A program made the translations under genes and the position numbers. From the NCBI GenBank assembly GCA_963921825.1, contig OY997588.1:59156803-59220802 (forward strand): a stretch of 64,000 nucleotides of DNA, given 5' to 3'. The stretch's first letter is position 1. Each line of letters starts with the position of its first letter. The DNA is from Erodium maritimum (lineage: Eukaryota > Streptophyta > Magnoliopsida > Geraniales > Geraniaceae). Positions 11,343 to 23,325 of this stretch are shown piece after piece. The notes below the pieces were generated by a model, which had not been told where the DNA came from, searched no databases, and saw only the letters and a list, made by a program, of their open reading frames with translations.

Positions 11343-12155
11343 TGTTGTGAGTTAATAAATAAGTTTTCAAAGTTTTATTACCATTGACTTGGAATATTAG
11401 TAAAACCATGAATGAGTTACTTTTATGAGGTATTAGGGAACATTTCCCTAATAGTATAACCCTCATAAGACAAAAGAGTTAATTCATTCATTCGTCCCTA
11501 GACTAATACTATGGTTAGATATAGAGTGGCTTTTGATAAGAGGATCATGTTTTACTAATCATGCATATAGGGATATGATTCAAAGTCACGAATGCCAAAA
11601 AGTTTGATATTTGGACGACCACCTTGAGAGTACTTCATAGAACTAAGACATGAGTACATCTTAACTACCCGCGTAGTCCATTAGTGTTACGACCATGACA
11701 TCACCATGTTATCTACATGGTGAGGATTCATGTTTTGAGCTAACCAAACATTTATCCTAACTGATAGCACACATGTGCGACATATGGGTGATGGTCATAA
11801 GGACTTATTGCTTGTGGTTACACAAGTAAGGTGTCATTAAAACGGCCCTCTTAATGAATAGGAGGATTGTAATAGTTGCATGACTATGCCTGTGATTAAT
11901 CACCTACACTCCTCACTCACAATCAAGGGAACATGTTAAGAGTGAATTAGAAAGGATGGTAGTTCTATTCCTTTGTTTAGTTGTGACAATCCCTAATGAT
12001 AAGATGATAAGACTACACGAGGTAATATGACTTGACGAAGTATTTGTCATTAATTCATATGGCTTGGGTGGTCATGGGACTTGCTAGACATCACCATGAC
12101 TTGTGGATGAAACATCACATTTCACTTCACTACCAACGATCATATGAATCCTAAA
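11343..12155 (+). mobile_element. Truncated 3' LTR of copia family 3 (copy 2)
   Basis: Duplicate of the LTR at 7456, created by the 3.88-kb tandem duplication and not by a second insertion: the flanks are duplicated too. The small palindrome is gtgattaatcac here and gtgattagtcac in copy 1. Confidence 0.65.
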
Positions 12156-12364
12156 GGTAGGGCTGGGCATCGGCCAGTGCCCGCCCCAAAAACCCATACC
12201 CATTACCCAAACCGTGATTCTTGGTTACCTAAAACCCGTACCCGTCCCCATCACCGGTCGCCCGAGGGAAAGATTATAACCGCCCACCCTTACTACCGAG
12301 CAGTGACAGTATAACCAGCCAACCCAGGCCTTATGGGCTTTTTGTAGGGACTTCAAAAATATAA

Positions 12365-13484
12365 CCCAACATACAACATTTTACAAACATATTTCACAAA
12401 CTTCCAACTTAATTTCACAAACCTGCCTATTTTAGAGAATTCAAACATTCAAACACAAAAATTCTTAGAACTAATACCTCATAATCATATATTTATCGTC
12501 TTATAAAATAATACTCGGTTTCAGAAACCATTTTTGTACAACATAGAGTTGAAGAACAAAAAATTCCTTCAAGCTCATCAAAAGTCTTGAAATCTCTTGT
12601 AATCAAGGTACCTACCAACCAAAATACATAAAAGGATTAAGATTAATATTTGATAGCTTAAGATTGACGAAAATAAGAATGACACAAAGTAGAACCTTAA
12701 AACAAAAACTGAAATATTACCACATAGTTGCTAATCACATTATAGTAGGTACACTTGTTGGGGTGGATAAGTCCTCAATTTCTGGAAATCAAATATAAAT
12801 ATATATAAGAATAATAAGATAACAAAACAAATCATACAACAAAATAATGTAAAACAGAAAAATATAAAAATTCCAAATTGTAATATATTATCATCTCCTA
12901 CTTGCATTTCTTCCATCTCTTTGACTAAAGAGGACAAAGATGTGGCTGCTGCTGGGTCATCCTTTAATGTGGATGAGAAAGCTTCATATGATGACTAGAT
13001 AAACTTGAACCCATCAAACTGAAAGGCGTTTCCCCACCAAGCATCCTTTAATATGGGTGCATTATTGAGATGGCAGAGTTTCTGTGGACAAATGGTATTA
13101 GATTGCCAAGCCAAGGGAAAAGTTTGAAACTCAAAATACAAGAAAATTGCACAAAACATAACAACCGAGGAATTATTACTGCATAAACCATCTAAGGGCT
13201 AAACAAAACGTCCAATTTTGATATAATAGATAGTGGAACTCCAGAGTCAAAAGAAGGCCAGGTTGAACATAATGATGGTAAAGAAGGACATTGTTGATAT
13301 ATTTAATACCTCCGATACCCAAAATGCTATGCATAAGAAGACCCAATTCGAGCAATGCAATTTTGTTCCTTGGGACACTTCTCTTGTTCTCTTTTCTACT
13401 TCTAGCATCCCAAATCCATATTCTTATTTTCTTAGTGGAATTACATCCTTGAAGGGACATTGCTATAGCATATAAAATAAGATC
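12365..13484 (-). pseudogene. Host-gene-like fragment (copy 2)
   Basis: Copy of 8480-9599 made by the tandem duplication. It has the same candidate exon (13015-12875) and the same open minus-strand frame (13176-13496). No change between the copies suggests that coding function is being kept. Confidence 0.35.
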
Positions 13485-13502
13485 ATAACTGATCATGCCT
13501 CG

Positions 13503-14423
13503 GTGAAAGAAGATGCAGGGTGGCTCCGTAGCTGGATGTCTTTGTTAGAAAACAAAATTCAGCTGTGTAACGAAGGGGGAAAATTCACTTGGATGGCTAT
13601 ACATGGAGTACCTATACTTGGTTGGTGCACAGAGACTTTTGAAGAAATCACCAAAGACTTGGGATCGTTGGTTGTAGTCCATCCGGTTACACTTGCAGGA
13701 AATGTGTTAGATGTGGCTTTTGTCCTACTTCATTCGCAGGAATATCTCAAGGTCTACAAGGAGACTGGTTTGGAATTGGAGAAGAAGACTAGCAATGTCA
13801 TGGTTTGCTCGGTGGATTGCTCAACACTACCTGTTTATCATCCACCGATTATTATGAATACTTCCTCATCAGATAATGAGACTCAGAATTCCAACAGTGA
13901 TTTGTCTAATAATCTTGGTGCCACAGTGTCTACTGACTCACGCAGGGATTTAATCACCCCAGTTAGGATTCAGATTAATCAGGAAGCTGAAGAAGAGAAT
14001 GGTGTAGGATGTATGGAAGGACCAGTTCTAACTCACTCTCCTGGGATTATTAATGAGCCTTCACTGGTTGTTGAGAACACTCTGATTTTGGAAGAGGGAG
14101 CTGCACAATCATTGAGAGATAAAGACTTGAACTTTCCATTATTAACCTCGTCTGCTCGTGGACTAAATAGCATGAACTCTCAGCTACCAATTACCTCTTC
14201 TAGATCTTTCAGAGATGCACTCATTACTCCGGATACATTTGGTGAAGAAAACTCAGGGAAGGTAGACACCATTCCGACGAGGGTGACTGTTGAAGAAAAG
14301 CAAACCCTCCTTTTGGCTGCCTTAGATGGGACAATTGAGTTACTACAAGGACAAAAGGAAGCTTTGGAAGTTGTTAGCATTAATGAGATAACACCTACAC
14401 TTTCACATCTCGGGGCCCAATGA
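13503..14423 (+). pseudogene. LINE ORF1 (DUF4283-type), first part, copy 2
   Basis: Same 306-residue frame as 9618-10538, with one clear residue change in the domain (TETFEE for IETFEE). It shares the frameshift at the gggg run near 14405. Domain content is as for copy 1: the second half of DUF4283, then a polar linker. Confidence 0.8.
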
Positions 14424-14451
14424 TCAGTGTAACAAGCTCAAATTTACGGTT

Positions 14452-14883
14452 TTGGAGGGAATTAGTGGTTTGAATTCTGATGCATTACTCATTAATCCCC
14501 CAAGTTTTGCTGAGAAGAAGGGTCCCATTGCCAAGAAAAAAAGAGGAACTAGTATTGCTGCATATAATAACAGGTCAAAGTCTAAAATCCCTCTTCCTAA
14601 AACTATTCAAACATCAGCAACTTCAAAAGGAAAGAGGAATGTTCAGAGCTTCAATCAAGGAGGAGCAGGTACCTGGGATTATTACAATGCCTTTGGGCTT
14701 AAAGCTTACATTGAAGATGATTTAGTTGCAGCACAATCCGACAATTTGGACAATGAGATAAATCAAGCAGTGGATCTGGAAGGGGATTCGGATGACGATT
14801 TTTGTGACTTAGAGGATATTGAAGAAGAGAGGGACAACTCTCTGATTCACACTCTACCTACTCAGAGATTATATACTCCATGA
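14452..14883 (+). pseudogene. LINE ORF1, C-terminal part, copy 2
   Basis: Same 143-codon frame as 10567-10998 with a few substitutions (NNRSKSK, SDNLDN, DIEEERD). It ends in the same ATGA overlap with ORF2 (14880-14883). Confidence 0.7.
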
Positions 14884-14993
14884 GGATTCTCTCATGGAAT
14901 ATTATGGGTTTACCTTGGGTATTTCTTGGGAGTGGTCTGTTTTCTTGGGTTTTTTATTTTGTCAAGTTTATCAGCATTACTTGTCAGTCCTGA
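14880..14993 (+). pseudogene. LINE ORF2 start (endonuclease N-terminus), copy 2
   Basis: Begins MRILSWNIMGLPW as in copy 1 and ends after 37 codons at an equivalent TGA. The absence of the rest of ORF2 in both copies shows that the deletion was present in the LINE when it was duplicated, and probably when it inserted. Confidence 0.75.
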
Positions 14994-15517
14994 AGGACTC
15001 TTTTGGTTCCTTTTAGTGATGACTGAGACTGGTTCCGTTTTTAATCTGGTTTGGTGGAGCTTTGCTGGTTTTTGTGGTTTTACTGGTTACTTGGCCTTCT
15101 TTTAGCTATTGATTTCTCCTTGTGGTTGAGGATTGGCTGATTGTTGGATTGTTGCATCTGCTGCAGAAGGGGTGAAAGATTGGGGTCGTTGTTGTTTTGT
15201 TTCATTTTCTGCAAAAGGGGTAAAAGATTGCAGCTGATTGTAAGGTAGTACTTTTGTGGGGTTTGGGTGTACAAGCTGCGTTTACTGGGTGTAATTTTGG
15301 GTTGAAAACTTGTATTTGGTTTTTGTTTGGTAGTAGGGACTGTGTTGTATAGAAGTGGTAACTTGGGGTGCAAAGTACTGGTTTGGGTCCAATGGTATTG
15401 GTGCCTTTGTTTGTAAAACCTTTGAGGGGTTAACCCTTGACCATTGTCCTTTATTTCAAAGACTTGGTTATAAAATTTAAAAAAAATTGCTGATAAAAAA
15501 AATAACTGATCATGCCT

Positions 15518-16110
15518 AACAGACACAAACATCACATTTTCAACCAAGCCCTTCATTAACATACCACAACACATATACCCATAAACAGCACTCGAACTCG
15601 AACCAGCTTATGCCTACTAGAAATTCTTGTCAATGCCAGTGGAAAAACACAACATAAAACCACATATTTACCTTAGGATCAATATAACACATGAGTAGTT
15701 GCAAGCAAACTGCAGACCTTTGGTAAAACAAAAATGATTCAATGAAACATAGTTGCATTCCCAGAATAATGAAAGTACCAGTTAAGATAAGCTAAACCCT
15801 AAAATTGAGTCAATTAGTGTTTTGCTGCCACAGTTGTCCTGATTAGCATTTTGGGGATACAAATATGAACTTTACACAATAGAACAAATGGGAAAACCAG
15901 AATTCCCAATTTTTTCAAGGATACCCTTTAACGAGAAACATCAACTTTCTAACCAACCAAATGGAACAGAAGGAGAGAAATACCTTGAGAAACCCATCGT
16001 TGAATCGAGAGAGTAGAGAGGTCAAAATGCATTGAATGCTTCTTACCTCAGTGTCCAAGGCTGTGTAGTCGTGTAGCACGAGTGAGAGTGCATCCAACAG
16101 ACAAAATTCT
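15518..16110 (-). pseudogene. Continuation of the host-like target; candidate first exon
   Basis: This is the single-copy flank beyond the LINE. On the minus strand an ATG at 16095-16097 opens MDALSLVLHDYTALDTE, followed directly by GTAAGAAG, a good 5' splice site, in a surrounding that looks like a gene 5' end (AT-rich intron-like sequence at 15550-15900). It may be the first exon of the gene whose later pieces are at 8990-9130, but no family is recognised and no linking exon was found. It could be chance. Confidence 0.3.
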
Positions 16111-16767
16111 TACCCTAGATTGGACGGCTGACGCAACACGAGCTTCACTCTTTAGGCTTCACTTTGGGCTTCACGAGGTAGGCCTGAAGACTGGATGCCC
16201 CAAGCCCTATTAATTACTACAGTGCCAGGTTTTTTTGTCACCAGCGGTTTGGCACACCCAAACCGTTGACCAGCCCGTTCAGCTATTATCAAACCATCTC
16301 CGGTCCAATTAAGACCGGTTCTGGGTATTTCGGTGACGAGGACGACCGATTTCTGGTGATGGTCGGATTTTTGCTCAATCCTACCTAAAGGGTTACACAA
16401 AATAGAGAAAGTCTACAACTAAGTGAACGAATTTTTTTTGTTTAATTAAAGTAACGTACTAGTTATATTTGATATTATGTAGCGCTTTAATTAAATTAAA
16501 CACTCACGAGAAAAATTTAAATCGATATTTATTTATTATAAAGTATGGTAATTAAATAAACAAATAAAAAGCGAATTTTGCTTATGGGCCAATAAGAGGG
16601 TTCGGCCAAACCAATTATTTGATATAATATCAGCGTTTAGTTGTTTCAACAGGATTAGAAGAGGAAATACTATTTGTAGAAAGTCTAGAAAACAAGGAGA
16701 ACTAGTTGGACTAGTTCAAGGTTTTCTATTTCTACTTGACTTGGGATTTAAGTAATACCTACACCTA
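16111..16767. other. LTR-like remnant, left part, disrupted by MULE
   Basis: The stretch at 16430-16767 and its continuation at 23674-24050 flank the MULE and were one sequence before it inserted. The right part contains ttttcggccaag, ttctcgtgtggatacc and cttgggcatcaat, a style seen in copia LTR ends (compare gtgtggataccggtagag at 61921). No polypurine tract or primer site was identified, so the LTR call is tentative. 16111-16429 shows nothing recognisable. Confidence 0.35.
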
Positions 16768-16979
16768 TAAATACATGAGTTATTTTCACTTCAATACCCT
16801 AACTATGATTTATTTTCACCTTAATACCCTAATTCATTTGTGGCACCTCAATACCCTAGAATGTAATTTTGTGTCACTTTAGTACCTACCGTTAGTTTCA
16901 GTCTATTTTCCATCCATTTTTTCATCCAAACACCTAAAAAGTCCATAATGCCCCTCACTAACAATCAAATTTTTAAACT

Positions 16980-17310
16980 CATGTCATTGATTTTCAAAAA
17001 TTATTTTCATTTATTTATTTTATGAAAATTTGTTTTTCATTTTAAAAAATTAGATTTTATTTTTAAAATTTCAATTTTTTTATTTTAAAAATTCAATATT
17101 TAATTTAAAAAATCAAAATTTATTTTTTAAAAAAACTGTTTTTATTTTTAAAAATCATATTTTATTGTTGAAAAATCAATTTTCTATTTTAAAAAATCAG
17201 TTTTATTTTAAAAAAAATCAATTTTTACTACAACAATTTATTTTTATATTTTTAAAAAATTAGTTTTTATTACAAAAAATTATTTTTTAATTTCATATAT
17301 ATTTAATCCT
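16980..17310. repeat. AT-rich degenerate repeat inside the MULE
   Basis: Runs such as ttttaaaaatcaatttt recur with small changes through this stretch. It is a low-complexity, foldable sequence next to the left TIR with no coding content. Confidence 0.7.
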
Positions 17311-17339
17311 ATCATTTCCACCGTTCTGAACATAAACCC

Positions 17340-17996
17340 TCTCCATATCCTTATCCTTTATATGGGTTCCACATCTGTTGAATAAATTCTAAGATTTAAT
17401 GCAACACCAGGAATCAGAGAAATAATCCTAGTTGCAGACTTAATTGTGCAATACCCAGAAAGATAAGAACTTAACACAAATCTTGACTGCCCAAAACCCA
17501 AATTGGTCAATCTAGAAGCCGAAGACTTGTAAATCAAAAAGGGTCGTTGTAGAACGACAAAGCCCAAATTTACATATCACGATAAGTGGATTCCAAAACT
17601 CAATTTCAAACCCAGAAATATAACTCCAAATCCAATTCCCATATGGGCGATTGAACCCTAAGAATATTATCTGAAAATGGGATGAGGAGGAGCGGTGACA
17701 GGTGGCTCGGAGATCGAGTATGGTGAGGCAGGGGCAGCGGAGACCCTCGCTGTCTCGCTTGCCGGAGAAGACGGACAGACGCCTGAGAATACAGCGTAAA
17801 TGAAGACCGCGCCCACAAGCTTCAGATCTGGACCAGCTTGCCGGTGAGTAGCAGCGACCTCAACGCGAGAAACATCACAGATCTGGACCAACTCCAGCGA
17901 GATATGTGCTATTGGGATGGAGATTTGTTCCGACGGCGTCGGGCTCCTCCTTCACTAAGCTTAGCTCCGCCGGCATCGAGCTCCTCCACCGCCAAG
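17340..17996. other. Non-repetitive cargo of the MULE, unidentified
   Basis: This part is not TIR and becomes GC-rich from about 17690, unlike the surrounding sequence. Open frames on both strands (17358-17567 minus, 17606-17891 minus, 17838-18041 plus) show no recognised domain. Gene-fragment capture as in Pack-MULEs is possible but not shown. Its right end at 17992-17996 is the ccaag target of gypsy D. Confidence 0.35.
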
Positions 17997-18381
17997 TGTT
18001 ACACTTTAGTTGTAACTTATAATCAATTTGGAAACGTTTAGACCGGGAGAGGAAGTATTTGATTGCGATTTGATGAAGAAAGATTACAACTTTACTCTAA
18101 GAAATGTAAAGAACAAAAATGAAGAAAAACCTAACTTATCAAATACAAGATAAACCAAATCATAGAAAAGAGAATCAGAAGAAGGACAGGCTCCTTTTGT
18201 ATCGTGCTGCTGACGTAGTGGGTGCTGATATCGCAGGACCACAAGTGCCAGCTCCGTCTCGAGGAAAAAGGAGCACGTGAAGCCACGCGCTGGACATAGA
18301 CGAAACACAGCGTTTAACTAAAATGCAAATAACAGAAATAACGGTTCGGACACCCTGGTTCATACCCAACCAATCACAACA
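17997..18381 (-). repeat. 3' LTR of gypsy D
   Basis: 385 bp, TG...CA ends. The polypurine tract on the minus strand lies directly beside it at 18382-18396. It shares its sequence with 22941-23325 with substitutions spread along the length. Confidence 0.95.
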
Positions 18382-18424
18382 AATACCCACTCCTTCAAAA
18401 TTGGCTTGACCTCAAGCCAATGCC

Positions 18425-20156
18425 TTGGCCAGCCAATCTGGAAAATGCTTCTTAATGGTTGGAGCCTCCTACCAAGTAGCATCTTCTGGACCAGAACGAT
18501 CCCACTGAATCAAATACTGGACAACAGCTACATTGTCCCTTCTCACAATCCTCTTTTGCAACAATGCCAGTGGGTGCAATTTCAAGTAACCCTCAGCAGT
18601 TGTAGCTGCTAACTGATGTAGCAATCGATTCTTATCTCCCAGCTGCTTCTTCAAGAGGGAAACACGGAAAACTGGATGAATAAGTGAAGAATCAGGCAAT
18701 CTCAACTTGTATGCTACCTTACCAATCTTCTCCAACACTTGGAAAGGACAATAAAATCTTGGTGATAACTTCAGGTTGCTCTTCAAGTTAACAGAATTTT
18801 GCCTGTATGGTTGAAGCTTTAAATACACCCAATCACCCACAATGAACTCCCTCTCAGACCTATGGTTGTCTGTATAATGCTTCATTCTAGCTTGGGCCTG
18901 AGCCAAGTTATCTTTGAGAATTCCGTTGAGCTCCTCTCTAGAGTTAATAAAGCCTTCCACAGCTGCTACAGATGATTGTACAAGGCCAAAATTCATCACT
19001 GGGGCTGAGAACCCATAGAGTGCTTCAAAAGGTGACATTTTTATAGCAGATTGGTGACAAGTGTTGTACAAAAACTCTGCAGAAGACAACCATGTACTCC
19101 ATTTCTTGGGAAAAATGTGAGACATTGCTCTCAAATAATTTTCCAAACACTGATTGACTCTCTCAGTTTGCCCATCAGTTTGTGGGTGATAAGCAGTAGA
19201 CATATGCATTTTGACATCAAGCTTCTTAAATAATTCTTTCCAAAAATTACTGAGGAATAAGTGATCTCTATCAGAGATAGTTGATTCTGGGAGGCCATGA
19301 AATTTGAAGATGTTATCAAAGAATACCTGAGCTACATCTACTGCTGAAAATGGATGAGATAAAGGCAGGAAGTGGGCATACTTACTGATTCTGTCTACCA
19401 CCACCAAAATAGCATCCTTGTGTCCAGATTTAGGCAGCCCCTCAACAAAATCCATGGAGATGTCAGTCCAAGGCTTGGATGGAATAGGTAGAGGACTCAA
19501 TAAACCAGCATATGGAGTGTGTTCTGACTTGCATTTTTGACATACATCACTCTCCCTTATAAATTCATATATGTCTCTATTCATGTGTGGCCAGAAAAAA
19601 TGTTGCTTGATCCTCTTAGTAGTTACAGAAATACCATAATGGCCCCTAATAGGAGATTCATGTAAACAAGATATAATCTTCTTTCTTATACCAGAATCAG
19701 AACCCAAGTATACTTTCCCAGCATAAAGAATAATACCTTGTTGTAGGTCATAGGATGGCATTGAGTCCTTAGATAGAGAAAGTTCCAGTAAAAGTTTTTG
19801 ACCCTCCAGATCATTATCATAACTTGAGTGAACCTCAGACATCAAAGCAGGAATGACAGTAGAAATAATACCACGATCAGCCTCAGGCAGCCTTGAAAGA
19901 GCATCAGCAGCCACATTCTCCTTGCCCTTCTTAAATTCAATGGTATAATTCAGTCCCATAAGCTTTGCAAGCCATTTATGTTGGAAGGAAGTTGTTAACT
20001 TCTGTTCCAATAAAAATTTCAAGCTTTAATGATCAGTTCTTAAAATCACACTACCAGAAGCAAAGTAGTGCCTCCATTTCTGGATGCAAGTAATCACAGC
20101 TAATAGTTCTTTCTCATAGGTTGACATAGCAACATTCTTCTTACCCAAAGCCATGC
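18425..20156 (-). pseudogene. Gypsy D RNase H, integrase and chromodomain-like tail
   Basis: RNase H ends with SLKFLLEQKLTTSFQHKWL and ADALSRLPE, after a stop at TDH*SLKF (CAA to TAA would explain it). The integrase has its HHCC finger (HESPIRGHYG ... CQKC). The catalytic D, D and E lie in ISMDFVEG, TISDRDHLF and QTERVNQCLE. The GPF/Y-like region is followed by HPVFRVSLLKK and a tail with VVQYLIQWDRSGPEDATW, which resembles a chromodomain; in chromoviruses this targets integration to modified histones. A stop lies just after ATW and about 20 further codons are readable to 18425. The main open frame is 18469-20022. Confidence 0.93.
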
Positions 20157-21224
20157 TCAGAAAAGCAATAGGTCTCCCCTCTTGCATGAGAACCCCTCCA
20201 ATGCCCTTGTCACACCATCAGCTTCAATGATATAGGGTTTAGTAAAGTCAGGCAACCTCAATACAGGAGCAGTGCTCATAGCCTCCTTCAATGTGTCAAA
20301 ACTCAGTTGTGCTTCTGGACACCAAGCAAAACTATTCTTCTTTAGCAAATTTGTCAAGGGCCTTGCTATTGTTCCATACCCTTTAATAAATCTTCTATAA
20401 TACCCAGTTAACCCAAAGAAACCCCTCAAAGATCTAATGGTTTTTGGAGCAGGCCAGTCCTTCATTGCCTGTATCTTTGCAGGGTCAGTTGCAACTCCCT
20501 CACCAGATATTATATGGCCCAAATATTCAATCTGTCTTCTCCCAAACTCACATTTGGATAACTTTTCATATAATTGATGATACTGAAGCCTCTGTAACAC
20601 CAATCTGACATGCTCTAGATGCTCAGTCCAGCTCTTACTATATATTAGTATATCATCAAAGAAGACAAGGACAAACTTCCTTAAAATATCATGTAGTACT
20701 TGGTTCATCATTGATTGGAAGGTGGAAGGGGCATTGGTCAGGCCAAATGGCATTACCTTGAACTCATAATGCCCCTCATGAGTCCTAAAAGCTGTCTTAG
20801 CCTCCTATCCTTCAACCAGCCTTACTTGATGGTAACCAGATCTCAAGTCAATTTTTGAGAAGAATGTGCACCCAATTAACTCATCCAACAGTTCCTCAAT
20901 TGTGGGAATTGGGAATTTATCTTTCACTGTCTGGTCATTCAATTGTCTAAAGTCCACACACATTCTATAAGACTCATCCTTCTTCTTAACCAACAGAACT
21001 GGAAATGAGTAAGGACTTGTACTATGTTGTATGACCCCATCTTTCAACATATCCTTAACCAAGGTCTCTAGTACATCCTTCTGATCATATGAATGCTTAT
21101 ATGGTCTAATAGCTGGTAGGTGACTACCAGGGAGTAGAGGAATTTTATGGTCACAGAATCTCCTAGGGGGTAAAGTAGTGGGGGATTCAAATACCCTAGG
21201 GAATTGATCCAATACATATTGTAA
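20157..21224 (-). pseudogene. Gypsy D reverse transcriptase
   Basis: Reads through the classical gypsy blocks: FPVLLVKKKDESYRMCVDFR, then [29 protein letters not shown], and the catalytic box [10 protein letters not shown], ending in the RT-RNase H connection (YIIEADG). A TAG breaks the frame near 20802. A one-base loss near 20195 shifts the frame at the start of RNase H, where gggcattggaggggttctc shows the expected GIGGVLM in the next frame. The catalytic aspartates are kept. Confidence 0.93.
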
Positions 21225-22880
21225 TTAGGGATCCATTTCAACCATAGTGTTGTTATCAGTAGCAACTAAAGTAAATTGTGCGAAAAATAAGGACTCACCA
21301 GCCAAGATGGCATGCCTCAAGGAATTAAAGCTAGCCAAGCTGCATGTATCAGAAGAAGCTGCCTCCAATAATGTAACTTTCTCCTGCCCCAGAGAAATAG
21401 TGATTGATCTTTCCTTGTAGGCTAATTCAATAGGACTGACAGTCTGCAGCCAATCTACTCCAAGAACCATGTGGAACCCTCCCAGTGGCATTATCAAGAA
21501 TTCCCACTCCAAAGTTTGGTTTTCCAAAACCCAAGAAATCCTTGCCACTGTAGTACATTGTTGAATATCACCATTACCCATCTTCACTAGCACTTTAGGC
21601 CCCATAAATATAGCTAGTCCCTGCTTTGTTGCAGTGGCTTGATCCATGAAGGACCTAATGGCTCCAGTATCCACTAAAATTGATATAGAGTTCCTGCTGA
21701 TTCTACCAGTAATTCTTATAGATTTAGCTTGGTTAATGTGCACCATATGACCAAAAGCCTCATGTGATAAGATGCATAGCTCAGGTTGAGGCATTTCCTC
21801 AATAGGAAGATTAGAATTGTGTACCTGGAGCAATTCTGGTTCAATATAATCAGTGGTAATCTGATACAACTTATGCTTGTTGGGACATACATGATCCTTA
21901 GTGTACTTTGTAGGGCATGTATAGCATAACCCTTTCCTCTTTTGCTCATAAAAAACCTGAGGATGGACCTTGGTGAATGGCACGGTGAATGATGAATGCC
22001 TAGGCTGTGGAGGATGTAATTGTTGAGGTGCTTGCTGGGGCCTAGGCCTGTAGGTGGAATGACCATAAGAAGATGTACTGGGAATTGCTGCCTTCACCTT
22101 AATTCTATGTTCCTCTTTTTTTGCAAGATGCATAGCCTGAGACAATGTTTGAGGTTCATACATCAAGACCTCCACCTCCAGATTTGGTTGCAATCCAGCA
22201 ACATAATTGGATACAAAATATGCCTCAGAGTAGTGTGGATTTCTGCTAAGGACCAAGAACCTTAGCTCCTCAAACTTGTCATCATATTCACTAAGAGAAC
22301 CCTCTTGTTTCAGCTTCTTGAACTCACTCTCAACATCAGAGTGTCCTACTTCCTCATATTTCAGAGACAAATCTTGGAAAAACCTCTCCCAAGGAATAAT
22401 GCCCCTACCAAAGGAATATTCAGCATACCAATACTCAGTAGCACCAGTCATGTGCAAAGAAGCTACTCTCACCTTATGCTCCTCAGGTATAGAACAGTAC
22501 TGAAAATATGCATTGCACTTCCTTATCCAATGTTTTACTCCCTTCCCATCAAACAAAGGAAAGACCAGGTTTTGGGTTTTGAATGTCAGATCATTTATAG
22601 GGTTTTGAGGATACCCTTGCATCATCTGAGGCTGTTGTGGATCTGGGGGTTGTGGATGGTGTGGGGAATAAGTAAGACATTGTGGAGTTATAGGGACAGG
22701 TGGATTGGTTACCTTTTGACCCATGGAACAAGATGGATCTCGAGGTTGCTGGGTTTGAGCTTTCTCACGCATGAGCATGGCGAGTTGTTGCTTCATTTCG
22801 TCTATCTCCTCCAAACGGATGCGCAGTGCCTCGTTCACAGCCCTCAGCTCTGAGCTCCGGCGAGCTAACCTCCGATTCAT
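21225..22880 (-). pseudogene. Gypsy D gag and protease
   Basis: An open 551-residue frame. An N-terminal coiled coil (about residues 1-45) is followed by a P/Q-rich linker. The retrotransposon gag domain spans about 100-270 (FPLFDGKGVKHWIRKCNAYF at its start). A zinc knuckle of the form CYTC-x7-HVC is near residue 330, and an aspartic protease follows with the active-site triplet as LVDTGA near 415 and GVDWL further on. Gag forms the particle and binds RNA, and the protease cleaves the polyprotein. The frame ends at a TAA where the polyprotein would continue, at a codon that may have been CAA. Confidence 0.92.
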
Positions 22881-22940
22881 TTTCCATTTCAGGTGTGACA
22901 GCCATTACAGGTTGCGGGATTTGAGGCTTCTGATACCACT

Positions 22941-23325
22941 TGTTACACTTCAGTTGTAACTTAGAATCAATTTGGAAACGTTTAGACTGGGAGAGGAAGG
23001 ATTTGATTGTGATTTGATGAAGAAAGGTTACAACTTTGCTCTAAGAAATGTAAAGAACAAAAATGAAGAAAAACCTAACTTATAAAATACAAGATAAACC
23101 AAATCATAGACAAGAGAATCAGACGAAGGACATGCTCCTTTTGTATCGTGCTACAGACGTAGTGGGCGTTGATATCGCAGGACCACAAGTGCCAGCTCTG
23201 TCTCGAGGAAGAAGGAGCACGTAAAGCCATGCGCTGGACACAGACGAAACGCAGCGTTTAACTAAAATGCAAATAACAGAAATAACGGTTCGGACACCCT
23301 GCTTCATACCCAAGCAAACACAACA
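22941..23325 (-). repeat. 5' LTR of gypsy D
   Basis: 385 bp. On the minus strand it is followed by ag and then the primer site tggtatcag at 22938 and downward. The flank at 23326-23330 is the right target duplication ccaag. Confidence 0.95.

Larger units (their letters stand above)
11121..15000. repeat. Tandem duplication, copy 2
   Basis: Second unit of the duplication; it matches 7236-11115. The two copies are near-identical by eye. Differences include a TA-repeat length change near 11210 and a few LINE codons (for example IETFEE against TETFEE and FDNLDN against SDNLDN). After 15000 the sequence is single copy and runs to the LINE poly-A at 15501. Confidence 0.95.
13501..15501 (+). mobile_element. 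L1-type LINE, copy 2, with 3' end and poly-A
   Basis: This copy keeps the whole 3' side: ORF1, the ORF2 start, a T-rich 3' untranslated region (15001-15480) and an A-rich tail (15479-15501). The tail is followed at once by the target duplication ataactgatcatgcct (15502-15517). Within the 3' region ctgcagaaggggtgaaagattg (15158 on) recurs as a near copy at 15210. ORF2 is deleted between its first codons and the 3' end. Confidence 0.9.
17997..23325 (-). mobile_element. Complete Ty3/gypsy chromovirus-like element D
   Basis: Two 385-bp LTRs (17997-18381 and 22941-23325) start TGTTACAC and end CACAACA on the plus strand. Both sides carry the 5-bp duplication ccaag (17992-17996, 23326-23330). On the coding strand the primer site (22925-22938, tggtatcagaagcc) follows the LTR at 22941, and the polypurine tract gaaggagtgggtatt (18382-18396) precedes the other. 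Gag, protease, reverse transcriptase, RNase H, integrase and a chromodomain-like tail follow in the usual gypsy order. The LTRs differ at roughly two dozen positions by eye, so the insertion is not recent. Confidence 0.97.
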
